A stretch of DNA of 64,000 bases from Pontibacter harenae (GTDB lineage Bacteria; Bacteroidota; Bacteroidia; Cytophagales; Hymenobacteraceae), in the NCBI RefSeq assembly GCF_020907245.1, contig NZ_JAJJWH010000005.1, positions 1-64,000 on the forward strand. The letters are read 5' to 3'. The translations under genes were made by a program, and so were the position numbers. The notes under the pieces were generated by a model, which was given only the letters and a program-made list of their open reading frames with translations, was not told the origin of the DNA and made no database searches. This document shows, one piece after another, positions 8,946-17,123 of the stretch; positions within the stretch are counted from its first letter, which is position 1; the number at the start of each line of letters is the position of its first letter.

Positions 8946-9908
8946 ATGCCCCAACCCTTAGTCTCGGTTGTTTGTCTTTGCTATAATCATGAACGGTTTT
9001 TAGCCGAAGCACTTGATTCGGTGCTGGCACAAACCTATCCGAACCTGGAGATTGTGGTGGTGGATGACAGAAGCACAGACGGCAGCGCAGCCATAATCCA
9101 GCAATATGTACGGCTACATCCGCAGCTAAAATTTATACAGCCTGCTGTAAATGTGGGCAACTGTGCCGCTTTTAACATGGGCTGGCGTGCCTCCCAAGGA
9201 GACTTCATCATAGATTTTGCCACCGACGATGTACTGTTGCCAAACAGAATTGCGGAACAAGTGGCAGCTTTTCAGAAACTCGACAGCAGCTATGGTGTTA
9301 TGTATACTGATGCTGCCTATATCGACGATGATTCGAATCCTATTGGCTTTCATTACAAACGCAATCCGCAAGGTGAGCTGCTTTCTTATGCGCCTTCGGG
9401 CGATGTTTTTAAAGACTTGTTGGGGAAGTATATTATTTGCCCACCTACTATGATGATGCGGCGCGAAGTGTTCGAAGACTTGAATGGGTACGATGAAACA
9501 CTTGCCTATGAAGACTTTGATTTCTGGGTGCGATCCTCTAGAAAGTACAAATACTTTTACTTAGATAAGGTGACAACAAAGCGACGCGTGCACACTACAT
9601 CTTTATCGAAAGGATTTTATAAAACAAGCAACAGGTTGCTGGCCTCTACGGTAAAAGTATGTGCGAAAGCAGCCGAACTGGTGCAATCCCCTGCAGAGGA
9701 GGCTGCACTTGAAAAGCGCCTAAAGTACGAAGCCCGACACGCTTATTTAACGGGAAACTATAAAGAGGCGCACCAACTGCTGTTGCTGCTCAAAAAACAA
9801 TCTGGACTGTCTCCTGTTTACAAACTAATTTACCAGTTAAATAAGTATAAAATTGATTTGAGCGTATTTCGTACTTGGTATTACAGGTACAAATATGAAA
9901 AATCATAA
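8946..9908 (+). CDS. Family 2 glycosyltransferase
   Basis: A GT-A fold glycosyltransferase of 320 residues. The N-terminal VSVVCLCYNHERFLAEALDSVL and VVVDDRSTDGS are the standard GT2 opening. FATDDVLL supplies the DxD-like metal or nucleotide-sugar site, and YEDFDFWVR matches the ED acceptor or catalytic motif. The C-terminal third is basic and helical (tyrosine/lysine-rich) with no membrane span. It probably adds a sugar, perhaps the amino sugar made by the two upstream genes, to a surface glycan. It is the last gene of the three-gene set. Confidence 0.88.
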   Translation: MPQPLVSVVCLCYNHERFLAEALDSVLAQTYPNLEIVVVDDRSTDGSAAIIQQYVRLHPQLKFIQPAVNVGNCAAFNMGWRASQGDFIIDFATDDVLLPNRIAEQVAAFQKLDSSYGVMYTDAAYIDDDSNPIGFHYKRNPQGELLSYAPSGDVFKDLLGKYIICPPTMMMRREVFEDLNGYDETLAYEDFDFWVRSSRKYKYFYLDKVTTKRRVHTTSLSKGFYKTSNRLLASTVKVCAKAAELVQSPAEEAALEKRLKYEARHAYLTGNYKEAHQLLLLLKKQSGLSPVYKLIYQLNKYKIDLSVFRTWYYRYKYEKS

Positions 9909-10084
9909 AAGAATCATTCTATAGTTTAGATATCTCTAAGGTTCATGCTAAACTATTTTCATATTTTTCGTAAATAATAGTTACTTGGTGGCGTTTTTAG
10001 CATAATATCGTAAGATTTGTATGTTTGCACCATCATTTTATTCCCTATAAGTAAGTATATTTGACCTTTAATCAACTTAAGTAT

Positions 10085-11065
10085 ATGTTATCAACAGCAT
10101 TAGCCTCTCGCACAGAAGTAATAAAATGGATGGAAAGTTTTGTAGGAGAAAAGATGTCCGAATTTATGAAGACTGTGGAAGAAAGCTGGCAACCTGCTGA
10201 TTTTTTACCTGATTCTACGTTGGACAACTTTTTCGACGAAGTGAAGAATCTGCGTGAGCGCGCACAGGACCTTTCCTACGATTTACTCGCAGTATTGGTA
10301 GGTGATACCATTACAGAAGAGGCATTGCCAACGTATGAAAGCTGGCTGATGACTATTAAAGGTTTGCCACAGGAAGAAGAGAGCCCATGGATGAAGTGGA
10401 ATCGTGCCTGGACAGCAGAAGAAAACCGCCACGGCGATTTGCTGAACCGTTACCTATATTTGTCTGGCCGCATTAACATGCGCGAAATGGAGGCCTCTAC
10501 ACAATACCTGATCGCAGACGGTTTCGATTTGCAGACAGATAACGACCCTTACCGCTCGTTTGTGTATACCAGCTACCAAGAAACTGCTACTAACATATCG
10601 CACCGCCGCGTGGCACAAATTGCCAAAAAACAAGGCGATACTTTGTTGGCAAAGCTTTGTGGTAACGTAGCAGCAGATGAGGCGCGCCATGCAAAAGCTT
10701 ATAAGTCTTTTGTAGGCAAAATATTCGAAGCAGACCCGAATGAAATGATGCTGGCCTTCGAAGACATGATGCGCAAGAAAATTGTAATGCCAGCACATTA
10801 TATGCGTGAGCTTGGTGTGGAAATTGGCAAAACCTTTGGGCACTTTACTGATGCAGCACAGCGCATTGGAGTTTACACTTCTGCAGATTATACCGATATT
10901 CTGGAAGACTTGATAGAAGATTGGAAAATTGATTCGGTAACTGGCCTGAACGATACTGGCGAACGTGCCCGTGATTATATAATGGCGTTGCCAAACCGCT
11001 TACGCCGTGTGGCGGAACGTATGAAAGCACCGCAGTTGGAATATAAATTCCGCTGGATTAGCTAA
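10085..11065 (+). CDS. Acyl-ACP desaturase (ferritin-like di-iron)
   Basis: A soluble di-iron desaturase of 326 residues in the plant stearoyl-ACP/DesA family. It would introduce a double bond into acyl-ACP to adjust membrane fluidity. The two iron-ligand motifs are seen as EENRHG (about 112-117) and DEARH (about 198-202), each in a long helix as in the family. I prefer ATG at 10085 (MLSTALASRTEVIKWM) over an upstream TTG at 10061. The gene is monocistronic, with a strong terminator just downstream and a TAnnTTTG box at 10020. Confidence 0.92.
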   Translation: MLSTALASRTEVIKWMESFVGEKMSEFMKTVEESWQPADFLPDSTLDNFFDEVKNLRERAQDLSYDLLAVLVGDTITEEALPTYESWLMTIKGLPQEEESPWMKWNRAWTAEENRHGDLLNRYLYLSGRINMREMEASTQYLIADGFDLQTDNDPYRSFVYTSYQETATNISHRRVAQIAKKQGDTLLAKLCGNVAADEARHAKAYKSFVGKIFEADPNEMMLAFEDMMRKKIVMPAHYMRELGVEIGKTFGHFTDAAQRIGVYTSADYTDILEDLIEDWKIDSVTGLNDTGERARDYIMALPNRLRRVAERMKAPQLEYKFRWIS

Positions 11066-11094
11066 TAATTTTGGATTAGACATAGACCAAAAGC

Positions 11095-11124
11095 AAAAGA
11101 GGGAGGCAATTGCCTCCCTCTTTT
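11095..11124 (+). terminator. Rho-independent terminator after the desaturase
   Basis: A perfect 30-nt palindrome, AAAAGAGGGAGGCAA followed by its complement ending in CTCTTTT. The stem is GC-rich and ends in a T-run. It lies between the plus-strand desaturase and the convergent DUF427 gene, so it can serve both. Confidence 0.85.
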
Positions 11125-11175
11125 GTGTTATATAATTATGTAACAGCTTAAAATATTGAACTGTAGCATTTGGCT

Positions 11176-11457
11176 TTACTCCTGCACCGTCACACCTTTC
11201 CAAAAAGCAATATGTCCTCTTATTTCAGAGGCAGCATCTTTAGGGTCTGGGTAATACCAGGCGGCATCTAGGTTTACTTCACCGTTTACCTGCACATGGT
11301 AATAAGACGCTTCGCCCTTCCATGGGCAGGTGGTGTGGGTTCTGCTTTCCTGCAGGTATTCCTGCTTTACAGTGTTGGCTGGAAAGTAATGGTTGCCTTC
11401 CACTTCCACGGTGCGGTCGCTGTCGGCGATGACGATGTCGTTCCAAATTGCTTTCAT
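11176..11457 (-). CDS. DUF427 domain protein
   Basis: A small soluble protein of 93 residues matching the DUF427 family. It has MKAIWNDIVIADSDRTVEVEGNHYFP at the start (quoted in parts: MKAIWNDIVIA, then VEGNHYFP), the conserved TTCPWKGEASYYHV, and AAWYYPDPKDAASEIRGHIA-FW near the end. The fold is a small beta structure and no biochemical role is established. ATG start, complete length for a single-domain member. It stands alone between convergent and divergent neighbours. Confidence 0.92.
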   Translation of the reverse strand: MKAIWNDIVIADSDRTVEVEGNHYFPANTVKQEYLQESRTHTTCPWKGEASYYHVQVNGEVNLDAAWYYPDPKDAASEIRGHIAFWKGVTVQE

Positions 11458-11614
11458 AGTTTGTATCTTTATGATTCTACCCTTAACTTAAGGTACTGTC
11501 ACTTTCTATGAATAGTTTTTGTTAAAAAGAAAATATAAAAGCGGTAGCTGCGTACAAACTGAAATGAGTTGTAACAATGGTGCCGCAGCTTTGTTAAAAT
11601 AAAAAAGATAAAAT

Positions 11615-12712
11615 ATGGCAATAGGATATAGATTTGCGGAGTATGTGCCGCCACAGGAGGAGGAGCCAAATTTTGAATCGCTGCTGAAGATATTTCTGCA
11701 GTTGGTAACCATGACCTCAGGAGATGTGTCGGAAGCTCTGTCGTGGATGAACTCGCTGGATAAGCAGTATAATATTACAGGCGAGAACTATGGCATGGGC
11801 GATTTTATAGATGATCTGAAAAAGAACGGTTATCTGCAGGAAAACCCAACGGAAGGTGGCTTACAGATTACGGCCAAAAGCGAGCAGAATATCCGTAGAA
11901 GTGCACTGGAGGAAATATTCGGTAAGCTGAAGAAAGGCGGAAAAGGCAGCCATGCCACTCCGCACACAGGCGTCGGCGACGAAGCCAGTACCGACCGCCG
12001 CGAGTACCGTTTTGGCGATTCGCTGGAGCAAATTTCCATGACGGATTCGATCCGAAACGCACAGGTAAACCACGGTTTGGGAGAGTTCAGGATGACGGAG
12101 CAGGATCTGGAGGTGACGGAGACGGAGCATAAAACACAGGCCGCTACGGTGCTGATGATCGATATTTCGCACTCCATGATTCTGTATGGCGAAGACCGTA
12201 TCACGCCTGCCAAAAAAGTAGCTATGGCGCTGGCCGAGCTGGTAAAGCAGAAATACCCGAAAGATTCGCTGGATGTGATTGTGTTTGGCAACGATGCCTG
12301 GCAGATTGAGATAAAAGACTTGCCCTACCTGCAGGTGGGCCCGTACCACACCAATACTGTTGCGGGTCTGGAGTTGGCTATGGACATCCTGCGAAAGCGC
12401 AAAACTCCCAATAAGCAGATTTTTATGATCACCGACGGGAAACCAACTTGTCTGAAAGAAGGCTTGCGCTACTATAAAAACAGCTTCGGACTGGACAGGA
12501 AAGTGGTCAATAAAACGCTGAACCTAGCTGCGCAGTGTCGCCGCATCAAAATTCCAATTACAACATTTATGATTGCCACAGACCCATATCTGCAGGAGTT
12601 TGTAGAGGAATTTACGAAGGTAAACAACGGCCAGGCATACTATAGCGGCTTGCAAGGCCTTGGCCACCTCGTGTTCCGCGACTACCGCCAAAACCGCAGA
12701 AAAATGTTTTAA
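11615..12712 (+). CDS. VWA-domain protein partnered with a MoxR-like ATPase
   Basis: A cytoplasmic 365-residue protein. The N-terminal half is helical and charged. The C-terminal half is a von Willebrand factor A domain with a complete MIDAS: DISHS (Asp183, Ser185, Ser187), a Thr in YHTNTV, and Asp in MITDGKPT. Such proteins bind metal and partner with AAA+ ATPases like the BchD/BchI pair of magnesium chelatase. The next gene, 159 nt on, is exactly such an ATPase, so the two probably form one chaperone-like complex. Substrate unknown. It is not a cobalt or magnesium chelatase proper, since no porphyrin genes are nearby. Confidence 0.88.
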   Translation: MAIGYRFAEYVPPQEEEPNFESLLKIFLQLVTMTSGDVSEALSWMNSLDKQYNITGENYGMGDFIDDLKKNGYLQENPTEGGLQITAKSEQNIRRSALEEIFGKLKKGGKGSHATPHTGVGDEASTDRREYRFGDSLEQISMTDSIRNAQVNHGLGEFRMTEQDLEVTETEHKTQAATVLMIDISHSMILYGEDRITPAKKVAMALAELVKQKYPKDSLDVIVFGNDAWQIEIKDLPYLQVGPYHTNTVAGLELAMDILRKRKTPNKQIFMITDGKPTCLKEGLRYYKNSFGLDRKVVNKTLNLAAQCRRIKIPITTFMIATDPYLQEFVEEFTKVNNGQAYYSGLQGLGHLVFRDYRQNRRKMF

Positions 12713-12727
12713 AGATGGGAGGATGTG

Positions 12728-12752
12728 GAAATTTGAAGATTTGAAAATTTGA
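12728..12752. repeat. Short ATTTGAA-type tandem repeat
   Basis: GAAATTTGAAGATTTGAAAATTTGAAAG carries three copies of ATTTGAA spaced by 2-3 bases between the VWA and AAA+ genes. Similar low-complexity tracts are common between Bacteroidota genes; no function is implied. Confidence 0.5.
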
Positions 12753-12871
12753 AAGTGGTAGTATTTTATTTCCTTCCTCGGAGGGAGTGGGTTAACTTAT
12801 ATCTTCAGATATCTCATCTAAAATTCCAGTTTAGAAATCAACAAACAATAATTAGCAACTGATAAGCAAAT

Positions 12872-14392
12872 ATGAACTATAAAGATATTCCAGCTGAGAA
12901 GCTACTACAGATAAAGACCCTTGGGCAATTAAAAGCAGCTGGCTACGAGCCGCAGAGCGTAAAGCATGAGTTACGATCTAACCTGATCACAAAACTCCAA
13001 AACAAGGAAGAGGTTTTTCCTGGCATTTGGGGTTATGAGGAAACCGTAATTCCTGATATGCAGCGGGCTATACTTTCGATGCACCACATTAACCTGCTGG
13101 GTTTGCGTGGGCAGGCCAAAACACGTATCGCGCGCCAGCTGGTAGACCTGCTGGATGAGTACATACCTGTGGTAAAAGGCTCTGAACTGAACGATGATCC
13201 GATGCAGCCGCTGTCGCGCTTTGCAAAGGACCAGGTGGAAGAGCACGGCGACGATACGGCTATTTCCTGGCTGCACCGCGACGAGCGCTATACCGAAAAG
13301 CTGGCCACGCCTGACGTATCGGTAGCGGACCTAATTGGCGATGCCGACCCTATAAAAGCAGCTACTATGAAACTGCCATATTCTGATGAAAGAGTAATTC
13401 ACTTCGGCCTGATACCGCGTTCGCACCGTGGCATTTTCGTGATAAACGAACTTCCCGATCTGCAGGCGAGAATACAGGTGTCGCTGTTTAATATTTTGCA
13501 GGAAGGCGATATCCAGATTCGTGGTTTTAAAGTGCGTATGCCGCTAGATATACAGTTTGTTTTCACGGCAAACCCTGAGGATTACACGAACCGTGGTTCC
13601 ATTGTAACGCCGCTGAAAGACCGTATCGACTCGCAGATTATTACGCACTATCCGAAGTCTATCGAGATTGGTAAGAAGATCACGAGCCAGGAGGCAAAAC
13701 TGAAGAAAGAGCAGAAGCAACTGGTAAAAACGAACAACATTATTGCCGACCTGGTAGAGCAAATTGCTTTCGAAGCGCGTGAAAGTGAGTATGTGGATGC
13801 AAAAAGTGGTGTGTCGGCTCGTTTAACCATCTCTGCCTTTGAGAGCTTGGTAAGTGCTGCCGAACGCCGTGCTTTGATCAACGGTGAGAAATCTACTTAT
13901 GTGCGCGTGTCGGATTTTCTGAACACCATACCTGCCGTAACGGGTAAGGTAGAACTGGTATACGAAGGAGAGCAGGAGGGAGCAGGCCATGTGGCGCAGG
14001 TGCTAATGGGCAAAGCTATCCGTACGCAGTTCCTGCAGTACTTCCCAGACCCAGACAAGATCAAAAAAGCGAAAAAGCAGAAAAGCCCTTACAAAGCCAT
14101 TACCGATTGGTTTGGCGATGGCAATACACTGGATGTGCTGAACGATTCTTCGGATGCAGACTATAAGAAGGCGCTGAATAAAGTGCCAGGCTTGGCCGAA
14201 CTCGTAGCAACGCACCAACCTGATGCCAAAGGAGAGGAGAAGCTGTTTATGATGGAGTTTGCCCTGCACGGCTTAGCCGAACACAGCCAGATCAGCAAAA
14301 ACCGCCTCAGCACAGGCTTACAGTTCAAAGACATCCTCAGCGGCATGTTCTCCATGCCAAGCTTCGGCGACGAGGATGATGACAACTACTAA
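12872..14392 (+). CDS. MoxR/Mg-chelatase-like AAA+ ATPase
   Basis: A 506-residue AAA+ protein of the magnesium-chelatase subunit I / MoxR clade. Walker A reads GLRGQAKT (residues 77-84, Lys83). The Walker B region is GIFVINELPDL, where Asn replaces the first acidic residue but Glu is kept. I recall this INELPDL form as characteristic of this sub-family, so it is not a local defect. It is followed by the sensor segment (FVFTANPEDYTNRG, with Asn as sensor 1). The long C-terminal region is helical. With the upstream VWA protein it would form an ATP-driven remodelling machine. ATG start; a strong terminator follows. Confidence 0.88.
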   Translation: MNYKDIPAEKLLQIKTLGQLKAAGYEPQSVKHELRSNLITKLQNKEEVFPGIWGYEETVIPDMQRAILSMHHINLLGLRGQAKTRIARQLVDLLDEYIPVVKGSELNDDPMQPLSRFAKDQVEEHGDDTAISWLHRDERYTEKLATPDVSVADLIGDADPIKAATMKLPYSDERVIHFGLIPRSHRGIFVINELPDLQARIQVSLFNILQEGDIQIRGFKVRMPLDIQFVFTANPEDYTNRGSIVTPLKDRIDSQIITHYPKSIEIGKKITSQEAKLKKEQKQLVKTNNIIADLVEQIAFEARESEYVDAKSGVSARLTISAFESLVSAAERRALINGEKSTYVRVSDFLNTIPAVTGKVELVYEGEQEGAGHVAQVLMGKAIRTQFLQYFPDPDKIKKAKKQKSPYKAITDWFGDGNTLDVLNDSSDADYKKALNKVPGLAELVATHQPDAKGEEKLFMMEFALHGLAEHSQISKNRLSTGLQFKDILSGMFSMPSFGDEDDDNY

Positions 14393-14440
14393 AGATTGAA
14401 GACACAGGACAAAAGATGCAAGATTTTTGATTCCTGAGTT

Positions 14441-14485
14441 ATAAAAGAAAAGGCAGAAGCTTGACGCTTCTGCCTTTTCTTTTAT
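14441..14485 (+). terminator. Terminator after the AAA+ gene
   Basis: A 20-bp perfect stem (arms at 14441-14460 and 14466-14485) with loop TTGAC. The right arm ends in TTTTCTTTTAT. It lies 49 nt after the AAA+ stop codon. Confidence 0.85.
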
Positions 14486-14502
14486 AGTGTAACCTCATGC
14501 TT

Positions 14503-14596
14503 CAAGTTTTCAACTTGGAGCTTTTCATGGGGCAAGTTTTCAACTTGCGTGACCCATTTTATGCTGAATTATACTTTCGCAAGTTTTCAACTTGCG
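14503..14596. repeat. Three copies of a CAAGTTTTCAACTTG palindrome
   Basis: Copies at 14503-14517, 14533-14547 and 14580-14594 are identical over 15 bases, and each is a hairpin (CAAGTT/AACTTG around a TTC centre). Copies 2 and 3 have extended complementary flanks (GC and CGC). The spacings are 30 and 47 bases. This looks like a small REP/BIME-type intergenic cluster. There is no transposase nearby. Confidence 0.75.
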
Positions 14597-14730
14597 GTAG
14601 GTTGAGTGGCAGTTACTACTTTTTCGTAGAACTACTAGTGGCTTTGAAATGAATGATAAGTGCGCTCTATGCCTCACTTCTAATTCTTAATTTCTAATTT
14701 TTAATTTAGCGCAGCACTAAGGTGGTTGGG
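14597..14730. other. AT-rich intergenic tract
   Basis: The rest of the gap before the methyltransferase gene. It contains a TTCTAATTCTTAATTTCTAA low-complexity run at about 14678-14706 and no coding or RNA signal that I can see. Confidence 0.5.
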
Positions 14731-15444
14731 TTACTTTATAAGAATAGCCGTTTGGTAAAAATTGTTTACGCTGCCAAGCACTTCATACTCAATGTAAAAC
14801 GAGGCTACCCATTCCGAGAAAGCCTTGAACTCGTGCATCGGCACGTTAAACTCATCGAACAGAATAAGGTCGCCTTTGTTTAGGAAAGGTGTGATGGTGG
14901 TAAGTACAAAGAGCGTAGCGGAGTAAATGTCAGCATCCATGTGGATAACCTTTCGCTTCTGCGGCTGGTACGTTTTCAGGAAAGGAATGAGCGTTTGCTG
15001 GAACAGGCCCTGGTAAAAAGTATGGCGGTTACCCTCCAGCTGCGGCGGCACGTTACCGTTCGACATAGCTCCTGCTTTGAAAGGCCCCCAGGCTTCGGGC
15101 AGTCCTGTGAACGTATCGAAACCATAGAAACGGGCATCTGGGTGCTGAATCTTATCCACCCACCAGCGGAAGGAAACGCCTTTGGAAACGCCAAATTCAA
15201 GGTAATCTATAGGTGCATCCAGCTTTTGGGTTTCTATCAGGTATTCGTATAGCTTAAAGCGCTTCGGGTAGTTAAACTCGGAAGTATAAAAATCGCAAAA
15301 GCCGATGTCAGTATGCTGGCTGATCCACTTCGACAGTTTAGCTGATTGCGCCAGAAACTCAAATGTTTTGTAAGGTATAAACCGATCTGTCCGAAACTTT
15401 AGGAATAAGCCTTTTGCTTTACGGATGTACTGAATACTTTTCAT
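14731..15444 (-). CDS. TylF/MycF-like class I methyltransferase
   Basis: A protein of about 237 residues resembling the TylF/MycF macrocin O-methyltransferase family. It has DYLEFGVSKGVSFRWW (SAM-binding motif I), YGFDTFTGLPEAWGPF (motif II), VIHMDADIYSATLFVL, and KGDLILFDEFNVPMHEFKAF, whose acidic residues fit the metal site of this family. The substrate is probably a sugar or glycan hydroxyl, but nothing nearby specifies it. I prefer the ATG at 15444, preceded by AGGAAAGG, over a GTG at 15486. Confidence 0.8.
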   Translation of the reverse strand: MKSIQYIRKAKGLFLKFRTDRFIPYKTFEFLAQSAKLSKWISQHTDIGFCDFYTSEFNYPKRFKLYEYLIETQKLDAPIDYLEFGVSKGVSFRWWVDKIQHPDARFYGFDTFTGLPEAWGPFKAGAMSNGNVPPQLEGNRHTFYQGLFQQTLIPFLKTYQPQKRKVIHMDADIYSATLFVLTTITPFLNKGDLILFDEFNVPMHEFKAFSEWVASFYIEYEVLGSVNNFYQTAILIK

Positions 15445-15614
15445 TAACCTTTCCTGATAAAATGCTTTGATGGGCAGTTGTCCCACTTATCTTTCTACAG
15501 ACCTGCTTTAGAAATGGAGTGGGTTATCCTGCCCAACAAAGATGGGTAATTTTCGGCTAAGGCTAATCTGATTCTAAAATAAATGCTTTTACAAAATAGG
15601 ATTTTAATCTTACT

Positions 15615-16303
15615 TTACTCTGTCTTTGGCTGAGAATTGAATAAATCGTACACCTTACTCAAAAACACCAGATACAATGGATCGTGTTTGAACATATTCA
15701 TGTAAAAGAGAACAATCAAATCATTTTGCGGATCGATGATATATTCTGTACCCAACAGACCACTCCAGGCATAGGCAGTGTTTGAGACAGCTGGAACGGG
15801 CTTCTTTAATTCGTTATACAATTAAAAACCCAAACCAAATTTAAAGCCTTTTCCTCCTAAGTTCTGTTCTGGTAAATGGTTCACCGTAGTCATCATTTCA
15901 ACTGTTTCAGGCTTCAAAATACGATTTCCATTGAATTCACTTTTGTTACAACTTGGTTAGGAATTTCAGGAAAGTATTTTGATACAGGGTCGTCTATCAC
16001 TACCAATCCCTTTTCTACCAGTGTCATGAATGCAACCGTAGTTATAGCTTTAGTTTGCGAAAACAGTACATATTAGTCATCGGTTGTAGCAGGAGTTTGG
16101 TTTTCAACATCCTTTAGGCCAAAAGCCTTTATTATATACTACATTTCCTCCTTTGGCAACAAAAGCGGTAACACTGTTCAATTTTTTTTCTTCCACAAAG
16201 GATTGTAGCAAAGAATCTATACTTGCTATTTTTTTGTATCTACATCAAGTTCTTCTAGTTGGCCATTCTGGTTAAAACTTTTAGGAAGGGCATCTTCTTT
16301 CAT
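15615..16303 (-). pseudogene. Degraded serine beta-lactamase/DD-peptidase family gene
   Basis: The minus strand holds an ordered but broken beta-lactamase-fold (class C-like) hydrolase. Pieces in order: an N-terminal MKEDALPKSFNQNG... frame that stops at a TAG; after a frameshift, SIDSLLQSFVEEKKLNSVTA and VAKGGNVVYNKG; after another shift, FGLKDVENQTPATTDD, a stop, then LFSQTKAITTVAFMTLVEKG with the S-x-x-K catalytic motif (SQTK), then VIDDPVSKYFPEIPNQVV. The central ~150 residues are missing. The tail resumes as NRILKPETVEMMTTVNHL and KGFKFGLGF, an in-frame stop, then AYAWSGLLGTEYIIDPQNDL. At least five lesions; certainly non-functional. Confidence 0.85.
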
Positions 16304-16379
16304 TGAAGTAACTATATAGATTATCTCTTATAGGAGATAATAAGAAACCAAACAGCAACAGAACGAGTAGCTATACTCT

Positions 16380-17114
16380 ATGGAATACGTTTCGCTTTGG
16401 CCGATCCTGCTGTTGGCGCTCATCCATTTTTTCGGAAACCGCCTAACCTTTCTGTCGGCCATGCCCAGAAGCGTGTGGTTGTCGGGAGCAGGCGGTGTGT
16501 CGGTGGCTTATGTGTTTCTGCACCTGTTTCCTGAGTTGGATGAAGGGCAGGAGCATGTGGAAACGCTTGCCTGGGCTGAGGGTTTTCTGCGCCACCACGT
16601 GTACCTGGTAGCTTTAACTGGGCTGGCGGTTTTCTATGGGCTTGAAAGGCTGGTGATTTCTTCTAAAAATGAAGCAATAGCAGATGAGGAAGACGATGGA
16701 GAGAAACCTTCTTTTGGTGCTTTCCTGGTTCATATAGGTTCTTTTGCATTTTATAATGCCTTGATAGGCTACTTGCTGTTTCAGCGAGAGGAGGGGCCAG
16801 TGGAGGAAATGGCTCTTTTTTCTATCGCGATGGCCTTGCATTTTATTGTAAACGATGTAGGCTTGCTCACGTATCATAAAGATAACTACGAACGCTTTGG
16901 AAGGTGGGTGTTGGTAGTGGCTTTGGTTTTAGGCTGGGGAGTTGGCTATGTACTGGAGGTATCGGAAACTATAGTAGTGCTGGTGATGGCTTTTATAGGA
17001 GGCGGCGTTATCTTAAACATCATGAAAGAAGAACTTCCCGAAGAGCGCAAAAGCCGCTTCTGGGCTTTTGGCCTTGGTGTAGCAGCTTACTCTGTACTGC
17101 TGCTGTCCATTTAG
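16380..17114 (+). CDS. ZIP-like integral membrane protein
   Basis: A 244-residue protein with about eight hydrophobic segments and an acidic loop (EAIADEEDDGEKPS) after the third. That layout, plus MALHFIVNDVGL in the middle and GGVILNIMKEELPEE near the C terminus, recalls ZIP metal transporters, where the corresponding helices carry HSxxDG and the H-E-x-P-x-E motif. Several metal ligands of canonical ZIPs are replaced here, so metal transport is uncertain. Convergent with an NRAMP-like gene whose end lies 10 nt away. ATG start. Confidence 0.6.
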   Translation: MEYVSLWPILLLALIHFFGNRLTFLSAMPRSVWLSGAGGVSVAYVFLHLFPELDEGQEHVETLAWAEGFLRHHVYLVALTGLAVFYGLERLVISSKNEAIADEEDDGEKPSFGAFLVHIGSFAFYNALIGYLLFQREEGPVEEMALFSIAMALHFIVNDVGLLTYHKDNYERFGRWVLVVALVLGWGVGYVLEVSETIVVLVMAFIGGGVILNIMKEELPEERKSRFWAFGLGVAAYSVLLLSI

Positions 17115-17123
17115 CGCAAAGCA

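Noticed and set aside
10020..10027. TATGTTTG box before the desaturase as a full promoter
   Set aside because: It fits the -7 pattern, but no TTG lies at the right distance; not listed as a promoter.
10454..10843. Long antisense frame inside the desaturase gene
   Set aside because: Shadow of a strongly supported gene on the other strand.
11830..12349. Overlapping antisense frames inside the VWA gene
   Set aside because: Codon-shadow effect; no motifs, and the sense gene has a complete MIDAS.
14678..14706. AT-rich TTCTAATTCTTAATTTCTAA run as a regulatory site
   Set aside because: Low complexity and common between genes in this group; no palindrome or box structure.
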